This document shows, one piece after another, positions 55,836-64,000 of a DNA stretch of 64,000 nt (within the stretch, counting starts at the first letter, position 1; each line of letters begins with the position of its first letter). A program made the position numbers and the translations under genes. The stretch is taken from contig JAJPIL010000007.1 in the NCBI GenBank assembly GCA_021324755.1, positions 124,001 to 188,000 of the forward strand, written 5' to 3'. The notes below the pieces were generated by a model. The model did no database searches, was not told the DNA's origin, and saw only the letters and a program-made list of their open reading frames with translations. The stretch is from Pseudomonadota bacterium. Its GTDB lineage: Bacteria; Desulfobacterota; Binatia; Binatales; Binataceae.

Positions 55836-57227
55836 ATGAACTTCCGTCTAGCTCGCAGACAGTTTGCGCTTGTGCTTGCAATCGTTTTGCTAGCCAGCTG
55901 TGCTGCACGCAAACATGTACGGCCAGAACATCCGTCTACTAGCACTGCTGTTGCCGGTCGGGTCAAAGTGGGGCCTTTCGCGCTACTGCCCGGGGTAAAG
56001 GTAGTCGCGTTCGTTCCTCTGCCCTCTGAGTTCGAGACGCAACTGCCGCCGCTATGGTCCCAAAACGATTCTTCCCTTTACCTGTTTAGCCCAAGTGCGA
56101 GCCGGCTCTTGGCTTTACGCTTCGACCTCCACAAACAGACAAAACGTAACTCCGTTAGCTCACTCACTTTGTATCATTACGATAAGCCTACGAAGCTTGA
56201 CCTTGGCGGCCTTCTGGACTTTGCCGTCAGCCCCGACCATGGGGCGGTTGCGATAGTAGCTGCCGACCCCGACGCCGACACGACCGAAATTTTCGTTCGT
56301 AAGCTTAAAGCTTCGGCCGAAAACCGTAAAATTGCGCGTTTTCCAGGGGTTGCCGAGGCGGCTACCGTCTTTTGGAAGGATTCGAAGAACCTGATAGTAG
56401 GCTTGGGACCGAGCCTAGATCTGAAATCGAAAGTGCAAAATTTTAACTTTGCTGGGCTTTATCGTCTGAATGTCGAAGCACCGGGCGATAATTCACAAAT
56501 CTATCCAATTTGCGCGTCGGCCTTTGATTTTTCGCGTTTTGTGGTGAGCCCTAGCGGAAAGCGAATCCTTGTCAGCTCAGCAAACAATGGCCGGGCGGTT
56601 GTATTTGATACTGACAGTTTTTTATGCGCAGAGACCAAACTAAATAGTCTCTCGCAACTTGTCTTTTTGGGCTGGTCACAAGCTGAAGATCGAATTCTTT
56701 ATGCCACTGAATTGTCCTACCGCGATTTGAGATTTCCCGGTGTGTTCGAGTATGACTTTCAAAAGCGGAGTACTCGCGTCGTTGGCGCTCCGACGGCGAG
56801 TGCGACGTATACAGCAAGCGATTCAATAGCAATCATAGGGAGTCGCAGCCTCAGCGCGGAAACACTCAGACGGGCCGCAAAACGACTGCTCCCTGCGCAA
56901 ATAGGTTTGATGTCGCCTTCGCGCGATGAGATTACGATTTTTCCAACCGGTGCCTGGACGACTCCGTACCTTCTTTTAGACGCCTCTCTTACTTATGCGA
57001 AGAATTGGGACGCCTTAGTGCTTCAGGTCCCGGTACCGTCCACCAAAGGGTTCATGCCGACACTGATAAGCTTTCCTATCTCCAGCAAGCTTGTCGAACT
57101 GATTGGCAGCGGACGAGAAAACGCTCGTCTTCTTTTCAGTTGGGCGCGCAGCGCTCCGTGGCTAGCAGTGTGTGATTGTGAGCGTAAAAGCCCGACTCTG
57201 TTAGTTGTAGCTCTCCCGCTGAAATAG
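55836..57227 (+). CDS. Lipoprotein with beta-propeller-like repeats
   Basis: A 463-residue exported protein. MNFRLARRQFALVLAIVLLASCAARK is a lipoprotein signal with lipobox LLASC. The mature protein has repeated short strands with S-D/N and W turns (LLDFAVSPDHGAVAIVAAD, FDFSRFVVSPSGKRILVSSA, LVFLGWSQAEDRILYATEL), which resembles TolB- or WD40-like propeller blades. I do not recognise a named family. The ATG at 55836 was chosen since it places the signal peptide at the start; the frame is open to 55716. It is divergent from sppA and followed by a GT87 gene. Confidence 0.75.
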   Translation: MNFRLARRQFALVLAIVLLASCAARKHVRPEHPSTSTAVAGRVKVGPFALLPGVKVVAFVPLPSEFETQLPPLWSQNDSSLYLFSPSASRLLALRFDLHKQTKRNSVSSLTLYHYDKPTKLDLGGLLDFAVSPDHGAVAIVAADPDADTTEIFVRKLKASAENRKIARFPGVAEAATVFWKDSKNLIVGLGPSLDLKSKVQNFNFAGLYRLNVEAPGDNSQIYPICASAFDFSRFVVSPSGKRILVSSANNGRAVVFDTDSFLCAETKLNSLSQLVFLGWSQAEDRILYATELSYRDLRFPGVFEYDFQKRSTRVVGAPTASATYTASDSIAIIGSRSLSAETLRRAAKRLLPAQIGLMSPSRDEITIFPTGAWTTPYLLLDASLTYAKNWDALVLQVPVPSTKGFMPTLISFPISSKLVELIGSGRENARLLFSWARSAPWLAVCDCERKSPTLLVVALPLK

Positions 57228-57603
57228 CTTCAGATTAAGTTTCCCCAATCTGTCGAAGTCCGGAACCGGCACTTCGTTTGAGTAGGCTCCAATAGTAAAA
57301 TCTCGCCAAATCACTCGTGCTCAAAGGGTTAAGCAAAATTAGCTCCGGCAGTCGAGAAAGCCGAACTCGGCAAACGGAACATCTAACGAAGACCTCTTTT
57401 TTGGAAAATCGGATTAAAACATTTCAAAAGGCGAGGCAGGACGGTGGTTTCGGTTCTCGACCGGTATGCCGGTGTAGTGCGATCAGCCCGGATGAACTTT
57501 ACCTAACTTGCTGGCCGCACAGACTTGCGGAAGTGACCGTGATTCAACCTCTTGCCCGCACAGAGCATGTACCGCTCGCTCGGTTGGGGCCTCTCAGACT
57601 TTT
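57228..57603 (+). other. Intergenic region before the GT87 gene
   Basis: No gene is supported here. An inverted repeat GCCGA/TCGGC (57360-57371) is present but too short to interpret. The first 96 bases of the open frame at 57508 are taken as non-coding. Confidence 0.45.
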
Positions 57604-58965
57604 ATGAACTTCCAGGAACATGGGCCTGAAGGTAGAGGTGAGTTTGCCGTGCAGAAAGCAATAAAAGACGCTGCAAACGAGAAAACGCGGCGTTGGTCGC
57701 GTCGCGAGGTCTATTTGGCGTCGTTTCTTGCTTTGTTAGCCGTAAGCGCCGTAGGCGTGAGCCTTTACGGGAACCGCGGACGATACGAACACGTGGACTT
57801 TCGTCTATTCTACGGCTGGTGGACGGAAGTTCAAGAACATATCGACCCGTATCGTGCATTCCAGAAGGGAGACTTAGTTAGGGGCTCACAGCAGCTGCCA
57901 TTGGTTTGCAATAATACCCCAGCGTTAGTTTTTATTTTTTCGCCGCTCGCGCAACTGCCACAGCCGGTTGCTTTCTGGATATGGCAATTAGGGCAGTTGA
58001 GTTGCCTTGTTCTGGCGGTGATTCTGCTGATGCGCGCGTTAGAACCTCGAATAAGCGGCGCAACCATATTGTTGGCGGTCGCTCTGGTGTTGTTGTTTCC
58101 CCCACTGCACGGTTCGCTGCATTATGCGCGGCCGACACCGATGCTTTTGGCCCTTGTATGCGCGTCGTGGTTCTTCGATCAACGTTCGAAGCCAGCGGCT
58201 TCGGGCCTAACGCTTGCTATGGCGGCGCTTCTGAAACTCTATCCGGCTGCAGCCAGTGGGTACTTTTTGTTTCGGCGACGCTTAAGTGTCCTGATGTGGG
58301 CAACGTTTTTTGCTGCGCTTGGCGTGCTTGTCACGGGCGTGAAATACTGGCGCGAGTTCTTCGTTTACGGAGTCCCGATTATAACCAATTCCACCTATGT
58401 ACCAAGCGACGGGCGCGCTGTCTCGTTGCTACTCAATTTTAACTACCTGTTCGGTCAGCTATTCGGCGTGCCTGGCGAGCCTGGACGGTGGATTACGGCT
58501 AGCGTGTTAACGGTAGTTGTAGGCCTGATGTTGATCGCCCTGGCTGGTACGCTCGCAGCCAATTTGTATCCAAGTGCCGAGGTTATGGGGCTTTACTTCG
58601 GCGTTTGGATAATTTTATCCCTTCTACTTTCGCCGATAAGTTGGAACAACGATCTCGTGTTTTTAATGCCAGCCTACGTTTTTTCGATTATTTGCTTCGC
58701 GCGGGGTCTTTTACCCTCTCGCACCCATATCGTCTGGATAGGGCTTTGCGCGCTATTGCAAGCAACAGACTTCTTTTTTGCCGGCTTGCGCCCTTTGCAT
58801 ATTTTCCCCGTTTCAATCCTGATATTGTTCGCCGCTATGTGCGCAGCGGTGCGCTCGGCAAGGCCCGACGTAAGTTCTAGCCAGCGAATCTTCCGAGTGT
58901 GCGAAGCGGATACCCAGATTACACAACGCGGACATCCTACGTCGTCGCGCAGTACTTCGATGTAG
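57604..58965 (+). CDS. DUF2029/GT87 family membrane glycosyltransferase
   Basis: A 453-residue polytopic membrane protein. After a short cytosolic start (RRWSRREVYLASFLALLAVS) it has many hydrophobic helices, the luminal-type aspartate segment HVDFRLFYGWWTEVQEHIDPY just after helix 1, LPLVCNNTPALVFIFSPLAQL, and LKLYPAAASGYFLFRRR. This is the GT87 (PimE/mannosyltransferase) layout, which uses a lipid-linked sugar on the outer face. The acceptor is unknown. The ATG at 57604 was chosen because the upstream part of the frame has no family similarity. A hairpin follows the stop. Confidence 0.82.
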   Translation: MNFQEHGPEGRGEFAVQKAIKDAANEKTRRWSRREVYLASFLALLAVSAVGVSLYGNRGRYEHVDFRLFYGWWTEVQEHIDPYRAFQKGDLVRGSQQLPLVCNNTPALVFIFSPLAQLPQPVAFWIWQLGQLSCLVLAVILLMRALEPRISGATILLAVALVLLFPPLHGSLHYARPTPMLLALVCASWFFDQRSKPAASGLTLAMAALLKLYPAAASGYFLFRRRLSVLMWATFFAALGVLVTGVKYWREFFVYGVPIITNSTYVPSDGRAVSLLLNFNYLFGQLFGVPGEPGRWITASVLTVVVGLMLIALAGTLAANLYPSAEVMGLYFGVWIILSLLLSPISWNNDLVFLMPAYVFSIICFARGLLPSRTHIVWIGLCALLQATDFFFAGLRPLHIFPVSILILFAAMCAAVRSARPDVSSSQRIFRVCEADTQITQRGHPTSSRSTSM

Positions 58966-58980
58966 CGGAGCAAGCTCCGC
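58965..58980 (+). terminator. Hairpin at the end of the GT87 gene
   Basis: GCGGAG (58965-58970) and CTCCGC (58975-58980) form a six-base stem with a CAAG loop, starting at the last base of the stop codon. No T tract follows, so it is only a possible terminator. Confidence 0.35.
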
Positions 58981-59311
58981 CGCTTCTAGCCGCAAGCCAA
59001 CAATTCGCGCCTGGCGCGAGCGGTTGACAAGACGTGCTACATTGGTGGCTCACACAAGAGTGTGACTTATCACAAAGCTGCACGAAAACTTTGAGCTGGG
59101 TTCGCGTAGCATGGGATTAATTCCCTTGAGCGCAAGGCGTTACTGCTTGCGTCTTTGCGATTTAGACGGGGCTAAAAGTCTTCATCAACGAAAAGCATTC
59201 GCGGCTTCGGGGCGCGCTCTCGAGTGAAAAAAAGACACCCCAGACTTGTGTGTCGCCTGGGAAAAGTAAGGATGTCTCTTCGCCACGGGAGCGAAACACG
59301 AGAAAACCCGT
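58966..59311. other. Convergent gap between the GT87 gene and hisA
   Basis: It contains the hairpin at 58965-58980, a perfect 16-base dyad TCACACAAGAGTGTGA at 59050-59065, an isolated TTGACA at 59024 without a spaced -10, and the minus-strand terminator of the his operon at 59227-59254. No gene is supported. Confidence 0.5.
59227..59254 (-). terminator. Intrinsic terminator of the murA-hisDBA operon
   Basis: Read on the minus strand, GACAC pairs with GTGTC across an 11-base loop and is followed directly by seven T bases. It lies about 58 bases downstream of the hisA stop. A competing CCCAG/CTGGG pairing overlaps it. Confidence 0.55.
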
Positions 59312-60076
59312 CTAAGCTGATTGTTGGCCTGAAGTCTGAGCGATCGCGAGCGCCTCGCTCAAAGTGAATCGCTGTTCATAAAGAGCGCGGCCGATGATGA
59401 CGCCTACGACTCCTCGACTAAAAAGCTCGCGGGCGCGCCTGACATCCGAGAGCGAGGCGACGCCACCGGAAACAATCACCGGTATCTGCGCTAGAGAGGC
59501 GAAACCCTCGAGTTTTGCGATATCGAGACCCTTTTCAAGACCGTCGCGCAAAATATCGGTGTAAATAATCGCGGCCGCACCAGCGTCGCGCAACCGTTTT
59601 ACCACCTCAAAGACGCTAAGCGAACCCTCCTCCTTCCATCCTTTGATAGCGACCTTGCCGTCACGGCAGTCGACCGATCCGAAGACACGCCCAGGGTATT
59701 CGCGCGCGGCCTTTTCCAAAAGCTCAGGGGCAAGAACCGACGCCGAACCTAGCGATACGAAGTCGGCGCCGGCCGCAAACACCTTCTCGAGCGATTTCAT
59801 CGAGCGAAGTCCGCCGCTAACCTCAAGCACGCAGCTAACGGCAGCACGAATTCTCCTAAGCGCGTCGAGATTTTGGGGTTCGCCGACGCGGGCACCGTCA
59901 AGGTCAACAACGTGAAGTAGGCGCGCTCCCTGCCGGTCGAATTGGGAAGCTACAAAAGCCGGGTCTGAATGGTACATAGTCTCGCGGGAAAAGTCGCCCT
60001 GAGCCAGCCGTACCACTTGGCCCTTGCGCAGGTCGATCGCTGGTACGACCGTGAAAGACTTAAAAATGTCCATCAC
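59312..60076 (-). CDS. hisA: Phosphoribosylformimino-5-aminoimidazole carboxamide ribotide isomerase
   Basis: Amadori isomerase of histidine biosynthesis, a TIM barrel. VVPAIDLRKGQVVRLAQGDF (catalytic Asp15), LHVVDLDGARVGEPQN, EVSGGLRS, FVSLGSA, IIYTDILRDG (second catalytic Asp) and PVIVSGGVAS are all present. The 254 residues are normal. It lies ten bases after hisB and is the last gene of the operon. hisH, usually between hisB and hisA, is missing here, and hisF does not follow. Confidence 0.95.
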   Translation of the reverse strand: MMDIFKSFTVVPAIDLRKGQVVRLAQGDFSRETMYHSDPAFVASQFDRQGARLLHVVDLDGARVGEPQNLDALRRIRAAVSCVLEVSGGLRSMKSLEKVFAAGADFVSLGSASVLAPELLEKAAREYPGRVFGSVDCRDGKVAIKGWKEEGSLSVFEVVKRLRDAGAAAIIYTDILRDGLEKGLDIAKLEGFASLAQIPVIVSGGVASLSDVRRARELFSRGVVGVIIGRALYEQRFTLSEALAIAQTSGQQSA

Positions 60077-60085
60077 CGACCCGAG

Positions 60086-60778
60086 CTAGCTCAGCGTGCC
60101 TTTGGTCGAAAGTACCCCACTTATCCGAGGATCGAGCGAAGTGGCGGTATCCATCGCTCTCGCTAATGCCTTGAAAGCTGCTTCGACTATGTGATGGGGA
60201 TTGCGGCCGCTGTGAAGGATTAAATGGAGATTCATCCCAACTTCGTCGCTGAACGCTTTCATGAAGTCGTGAACAAGCTCAGTCTGAAACGTCCCGATCA
60301 TTTCCTGCTTTATCGGCATCTTGTACACAAGGCATGGTCGACCGCTGATGTCAACCACGGCTGTGCACAGCGCTTCATCAAGCGGCACGGTAGCCTGTCC
60401 AAACCGTCTGATTCCACGCTTGTCGTCCAGCGCCTGCCGGAACGCCCGTCCGAGCACCAGGCCGACGTCTTCGACGGTATGATGGTCGTCCACGTCAAGA
60501 TCTCCGCTTGCCTTTACCGTGAGGTCGAAAAAGCCGTGCTTGGCGAAACTTTCTAACATATGGTTAAGAAACGGCACGCCAGTGGAAATCTCGCTCTTTC
60601 CGCTGCCGTCGAGCGTCAGGTGCACGTAAACTCTGGTTTCCCTGGTAACGCGTTGAACAGTGGCGCTTCTGGCCGGCAGGTCCGACGAAGGCTTCTTGAA
60701 ACCGTCACCAGTAGTCGCCAGACGCGCTTTAGCTGAGCGCTTTGTTTTAACAGCTGTAGACTTGCTTCGCGTCGCCAC
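60086..60778 (-). CDS. hisB: Imidazoleglycerol-phosphate dehydratase
   Basis: Manganese-dependent dehydratase of histidine biosynthesis. GVPFLNHMLESFAKHGFFDL, DVDDHHTVEDVGLVLGRAF, VPLDEALCTAVVDISGRP, VHDFMKAFSDEVGMNLHL and GRNPHHIVEAAFKALARAM hold the metal-binding histidines. An extra basic N-terminal segment of about 40 residues (rich in Lys, Arg, Ser, Thr) makes it 230 residues instead of about 195. It lacks the phosphatase domain of the fused enteric enzyme. It sits 32 bases after hisD and ten bases before hisA. Confidence 0.95.
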   Translation of the reverse strand: MATRSKSTAVKTKRSAKARLATTGDGFKKPSSDLPARSATVQRVTRETRVYVHLTLDGSGKSEISTGVPFLNHMLESFAKHGFFDLTVKASGDLDVDDHHTVEDVGLVLGRAFRQALDDKRGIRRFGQATVPLDEALCTAVVDISGRPCLVYKMPIKQEMIGTFQTELVHDFMKAFSDEVGMNLHLILHSGRNPHHIVEAAFKALARAMDTATSLDPRISGVLSTKGTLS

Positions 60779-60810
60779 TGCTATTCTCCCTTGGAAGACT
60801 GCCCACTGAA

Positions 60811-62109
60811 CTAATGACTCAGCCGCAGCTCAATCGCGCGAGCGTGCCCTTCCAGCCCCTCGAGCCTAGCTAGCCGTGCCGCTACGGGCCCCAGTTTTTT
60901 CAGGGCAGTGAGCGACGCCTCGATTATACTGCTGCGCTTTATGAAGTCGTACACGCCCAGGGGCGAGGCAAACCTTGCGGCGCCGCCGGTCGGCAGTACG
61001 TGATTAGGCCCAGCGACGTAATCGCCTAAAGGAGCGGGGCTGTGGTCGCCGATGAAAATCGCACCAGCCGTTTTGACGCTGGAAAGCCACTTTGACGGGT
61101 TTCGAACTTCGAGCTCTAGATGCTCCGGGGCGATCGTATTGGCGAGCTCGATTGCCTCGTCGATACTACTCACCACAACAAGCGCCCCGTTGCGCCTAAG
61201 TGCGGTACGGACTTGAGAGGCTCGGGGAAGGGTTTTTAAGGCTGATTCGAGCTCGGCGCGCACTGCCTCGGCAAGCCCGAGCGAGGGCGTCAACAACACC
61301 GCGCATTCGTCTCCCGAACCGTGCTCGGCCTGCGCGATTAGGTCTGCGGCTACCCATCGTGGATTAGCCTTTTCGTCCGCAACGACCAGTACCTCGCTCG
61401 GCCCTGCAACGGTATCGACATCCACTTTCCCGAACACCAAGCGCTTGGCGGCCTGCACATACGCGTTTCCTGGGCCCACAATCTTATCCACAGGAGCGAT
61501 AGTTTCGGTGCCAAAGGCCAAAGCAGCGATCGCTTGGGCCCCGCCCACTCGGTACACCTCGGTCACACCAGCCAGATTAGCTGCCGCAAGCACCGCGCAC
61601 TGATCTTGTGGGGACTTAATCGGGCACACCATTACGATTTCCGCCACCCCGGCTACTTTCGCCGGAATCGCCGTCATCAAAACCGAGGAAGGATACGAGG
61701 CCTGGCCGCCAGGCACGTATATCCCGACACGACGCAAAGGCCGTACGATCTGGCCGAGCCGAACGCCTTGAGCGTCGCGGTAACTGAACGATTTCTCTAA
61801 AACTCGGCGATGGAAAGCCCGGATTCGCCGCGCGGCAAGATCCAGCGCCTTGTACTGTTCCTTTGGCAGCATTTTCGAAGCCGAGGCAAGCTCGCTTTCG
61901 CTTATCCGCAGCGAGCCTGGCTCAAGCGAGATGCCGTCGAAGCGCCGAGTGGCGGCTATTAGTGCTTTATCGCCCTGGCGTCGCACCGCATCGATTATTC
62001 GCGCAGCGGCCACCGTGACTTGGCCGTTTACAACTTCTCGCCGCTTGATTAGTGAGTCAAGCCAATGCCGAAACTCTGCGCCGTCGGATTTAAGTAACCG
62101 AACTGCCAT
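60811..62109 (-). CDS. hisD: Histidinol dehydrogenase
   Basis: Zinc-dependent four-electron oxidation of L-histidinol to histidine with NAD. RRVGIYVPGGQASYPSSVLM, VGGAQAIAALAFGTETI, DKIVGPGNAYVQAAKR, GPSEVLVVADE, IAQAEHGSGDECAVLL (zinc-binding His), TIAPEHLEL and NHVLPTGGAARFASPLGVYDF are present. The 432 residues are normal. The gene follows murA by nine bases and precedes hisB by 32 bases, so it is in the same operon. Confidence 0.96.
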   Translation of the reverse strand: MAVRLLKSDGAEFRHWLDSLIKRREVVNGQVTVAAARIIDAVRRQGDKALIAATRRFDGISLEPGSLRISESELASASKMLPKEQYKALDLAARRIRAFHRRVLEKSFSYRDAQGVRLGQIVRPLRRVGIYVPGGQASYPSSVLMTAIPAKVAGVAEIVMVCPIKSPQDQCAVLAAANLAGVTEVYRVGGAQAIAALAFGTETIAPVDKIVGPGNAYVQAAKRLVFGKVDVDTVAGPSEVLVVADEKANPRWVAADLIAQAEHGSGDECAVLLTPSLGLAEAVRAELESALKTLPRASQVRTALRRNGALVVVSSIDEAIELANTIAPEHLELEVRNPSKWLSSVKTAGAIFIGDHSPAPLGDYVAGPNHVLPTGGAARFASPLGVYDFIKRSSIIEASLTALKKLGPVAARLARLEGLEGHARAIELRLSH

Positions 62110-62118
62110 CGATGTTCC

Positions 62119-63375
62119 TCACTCTTTGACCCGCTCGATATCTGCACCGAGAGCCGCGAGTTTACGCTCCAGAGCCTCGTACCCTCGGTCAAGATGATAC
62201 ACCCGGCTTACTTCAGTCTGATTGTCGGCGGCAAGCCCGGCTAGCACGAGCCCCATGCTGGCGCGCAAGTCGGTCGCCATAACCGGCGCTCCACTCAGAC
62301 GAGGCACGCCTCTTACGATTGCCGTCGAGCCTTTTACCACGATATCGGCGCCCATCCTGCATAACTCGAGCGCGTGCATAAAACGGTTCTCGAACACGGT
62401 TTCGTTGATTACGGAGGTACCCTCGGCTTTGGTTAAAAGCGCCATCATCTGGGCTTGCAAGTCCGTCGGGAAACCAGGATAGGGAAGCGTGCGAAGCTCG
62501 ATCGGGCGGATCGGACCGCTTCGTCTGACCCGAAGTCGCCCGTTCTCTTCGAAAACTTCGGTACCAGTCTCCTGAAGCTTGGCGATCACCGCATCGAGAT
62601 GCGAACGCGGGGCGTTTTCAAGCACGACGTCTCCCCCAGTAATCGCCGCCGCGATCATCATCGAGCCCGCTTCGATCCTATCTACGATTACCGTATGGTC
62701 TGCTCCGCTCAACCGCTCTACGCCTTCTACTTCGATCACGTGCGTGCCGGCGCCGTAAATCTTGGCTCCCATTCGGCTTAGCATGTTAGCCAGGTCGACA
62801 ACCTCGGGCTCTCGGGCAGCGTTTTCGATAATCGTGCGTCCTTCTGCCAGCGTCGCAGCCATCATGATGTTCTCGGTGGCGCCGACCGATGGCGTATCGA
62901 GCCAAATTCGCGCGCCCCGTAGACGGTCCGCCCGAGCCTCGTAGTAACCGTGTCTGAGCTGAATGCGTGCGCCGAGCTGGCGAAATCCAGCGATATGAAG
63001 ATTGACGGGCCGAGCGCCGATAGCACATCCACCAGGCGTGGCAACTCTAGCACGCCCCAAGCGCGCAAGCAGCGGACCCATTACCACGAAGGACGCCCGC
63101 ATCGTCTTTACCAGGTCGTAGGGCGCTTCGTGCGATACAAGCTGACGGGCGCACAAGCGAAGTTCGTGCTCGCCAATCCATTCGTGCTCGACCCCGAGGC
63201 TTTTCAGTAGCGCAAGCGCAGTCTGAACGTCGCGAAGGCGAGGCACGTTGCGCAAAGTAATTGGCTCCTCAGTTAAAATCGAGGCCATTAGAATCGGCAA
63301 CGTGGCATTTTTGCTGCCGCTCAGCCTGACGACGCCCCTCAGTGGATTGCCACCGCGAATTACCAGCTTGTCCAC
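62119..63375 (-). CDS. murA: UDP-N-acetylglucosamine 1-carboxyvinyltransferase
   Basis: First committed enzyme of peptidoglycan synthesis: transfers enolpyruvate from PEP to UDP-GlcNAc. [39 protein letters not shown], the loop with the fosfomycin-sensitive cysteine [16 protein letters not shown] (Cys117) and [13 protein letters not shown] are all present. The 418 residues are normal. It heads the run murA-hisD-hisB-hisA on the minus strand, an arrangement known from Firmicutes and deltaproteobacterial-type genomes, usually following prmC. Confidence 0.96.
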   Translation of the reverse strand: MDKLVIRGGNPLRGVVRLSGSKNATLPILMASILTEEPITLRNVPRLRDVQTALALLKSLGVEHEWIGEHELRLCARQLVSHEAPYDLVKTMRASFVVMGPLLARLGRARVATPGGCAIGARPVNLHIAGFRQLGARIQLRHGYYEARADRLRGARIWLDTPSVGATENIMMAATLAEGRTIIENAAREPEVVDLANMLSRMGAKIYGAGTHVIEVEGVERLSGADHTVIVDRIEAGSMMIAAAITGGDVVLENAPRSHLDAVIAKLQETGTEVFEENGRLRVRRSGPIRPIELRTLPYPGFPTDLQAQMMALLTKAEGTSVINETVFENRFMHALELCRMGADIVVKGSTAIVRGVPRLSGAPVMATDLRASMGLVLAGLAADNQTEVSRVYHLDRGYEALERKLAALGADIERVKE

Positions 63376-63767
63376 GCGCTTTTTCCAGTTCGGACTAATG
63401 CTTTTATACTATTTAATAAAACTGCTTTCCTAAGTACCAAAACTTGTCATCGCGTTCGAAGCATCGCCGGAGTTCGAGGTCAGACAGACAAAGTCAAGAA
63501 GCGAAGTCGGACGCCTAAGGTCGCCCAGAATCCACTGTAACAAAGTGGGTTTGCGCGAACGCATACAGTATCGATCTGACCCGTACCGCGTATCGAGCCT
63601 TCCAAAATCCTTGAGGATTCCCAACCGGGCGCCTCGTCGCTCCTTAGGCACTATATCAGTATGCGTTTTAAAGCGCGAATTTATTACGTTTTAGAACTTG
63701 CCGCTCCCAATCGGCCGTCTGGCCTGGGGCTGCAACAGAGGAGAGCTAGGTCCTAACGGCGGTGGAT
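63376..63767 (-). other. Gap between prmC and murA
   Basis: I see no gene, repeat or clear promoter in these 392 bases. A 73-codon minus-strand open frame at 63430-63651 has no recognisable features. Confidence 0.45.
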
Positions 63768-64000
63768 TCAAAACTGCGCAGAGACAACGCGCTCAATACC
63801 AGCCAAGTCCTTTAGCCGCTCTACCTTGCGTGCGCCAGCATCAAGGCATATTTGAGCAACTCGTTCGGCCTGACCTTGGCCTACCTCGAGAAGCAAAAGC
63901 CCACCGGGCACAAGACGCTGCTTGGCGCCGTATGCGATCCTGCGGTGATAAAAAAGGCCGTCCGGGCCGCCCAGTAGCGCGATTTTTGGCTCGTAATTTT
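63768..64000 (-). CDS. prmC: Peptide chain release factor methyltransferase PrmC (C-terminal part)
   Basis: The last 77 codons of a gene that runs off the right edge of the window. Read on the minus strand it gives YEPKIALLGGPDGLFYHRRI, then a helix, GGLLLLEVGQGQAERVAQIC and a short C-terminal strand (RLKDLAGIERVVSAQF) before the stop at 63768-63770. This is the C-terminus of PrmC/HemK, which methylates the GGQ glutamine of release factors. The catalytic NPPY motif would lie outside the window. Its position upstream of murA agrees with the prfA-prmC-murA order seen in many bacteria. Confidence 0.88.
   Translation of the reverse strand, partial: NYEPKIALLGGPDGLFYHRRIAYGAKQRLVPGGLLLLEVGQGQAERVAQICLDAGARKVERLKDLAGIERVVSAQF

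Noticed and set aside
57317-57607. 96-codon open frame before the GT87 gene
   Set aside because: It has no ribosome-binding site, no motif, and a composition unlike the neighbouring proteins.
59024-59043. Promoter at TTGACA in the hisA/GT87 gap
   Set aside because: No -10 hexamer lies at 16-18 bases; TACATT is only eight bases away.
1-64000. CRISPR arrays, insertion sequences, integrases or phage genes
   Set aside because: No regularly spaced repeats and no transposase or integrase-like protein were found anywhere in the window.

Overview
The window is bacterial chromosome, moderately GC-rich and densely packed, with about 55 protein genes and one tRNA on both strands. There are no rRNA genes, phage genes, insertion sequences or CRISPR arrays. 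The gene set points to a Gram-negative organism with an outer membrane: a TonB-dependent receptor, lipoproteins with lipoboxes, an RND permease, GspC, an OmpA-like protein and a WaaG-like glycosyltransferase. Two adjacent acyl-CoA dehydrogenases, a CaiB/BaiF CoA-transferase, a thiolase with a DUF35 partner, ArsS, and the prmC-murA-his gene order suggest an uncultured lineage near Desulfobacterota or Binatota. That assignment is an inference; a marker-gene phylogeny would settle it.

Layout. 0-16.5 kb: arsS, a type II NADH dehydrogenase, comEC, a DUF35/thiolase pair, hisS-aspS-lipoprotein, alanine dehydrogenase, a GcvH-like protein that lacks the lipoylated lysine, a zinc-ribbon membrane protein and a GT4 glycosyltransferase. 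16.5-27.4 kb: a GT2 glycosyltransferase, tRNA-Leu(CAG), then a block of envelope genes (RND permease without adaptor, a translationally coupled outer-membrane-type protein and lipoprotein, a small secreted protein, a TonB-dependent receptor behind a long leader). 27.4-40.3 kb: uvrC, uvrB, two acyl-CoA dehydrogenases and pgeF on the minus strand, then a small protein, uvrA, an unknown 189-residue protein and an RluA-family pseudouridine synthase on the plus strand. 40.3-43.6 kb: a two-domain rhodanese behind a structured leader, a 73-residue protein, a SnoaL-like protein and a CoA-transferase. 43.7-47.9 kb: a tight plus-strand run comF, methyltransferase, purM, purN, TIGR04283-type glycosyltransferase and glutaredoxin. 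48-59 kb: OmpA-like and cold-shock-like proteins in divergent orientation, gshA-gspC-GNAT, DUF2333, sppA, a beta-propeller lipoprotein and a GT87 protein. 59.3-64 kb: minus-strand prmC (partial), murA, hisD, hisB, hisA.

How they fit together. Most genes are housekeeping: nucleotide excision repair (uvrA, uvrB and uvrC within about 11 kb), histidine and purine synthesis, peptidoglycan precursor synthesis, aminoacylation, and glutathione/glutaredoxin redox. The arsS and TIGR04283 genes belong to the same arsenosugar-type pathway although they lie about 46 kb apart. The most unusual signals are the lysine-less GcvH, the hairpin-rich leader whose closing helix overlaps the rhodanese ribosome-binding site, the cysteine-less heavy-metal-associated-like lipoprotein in the envelope block, and a UvrA with an altered second ABC signature.
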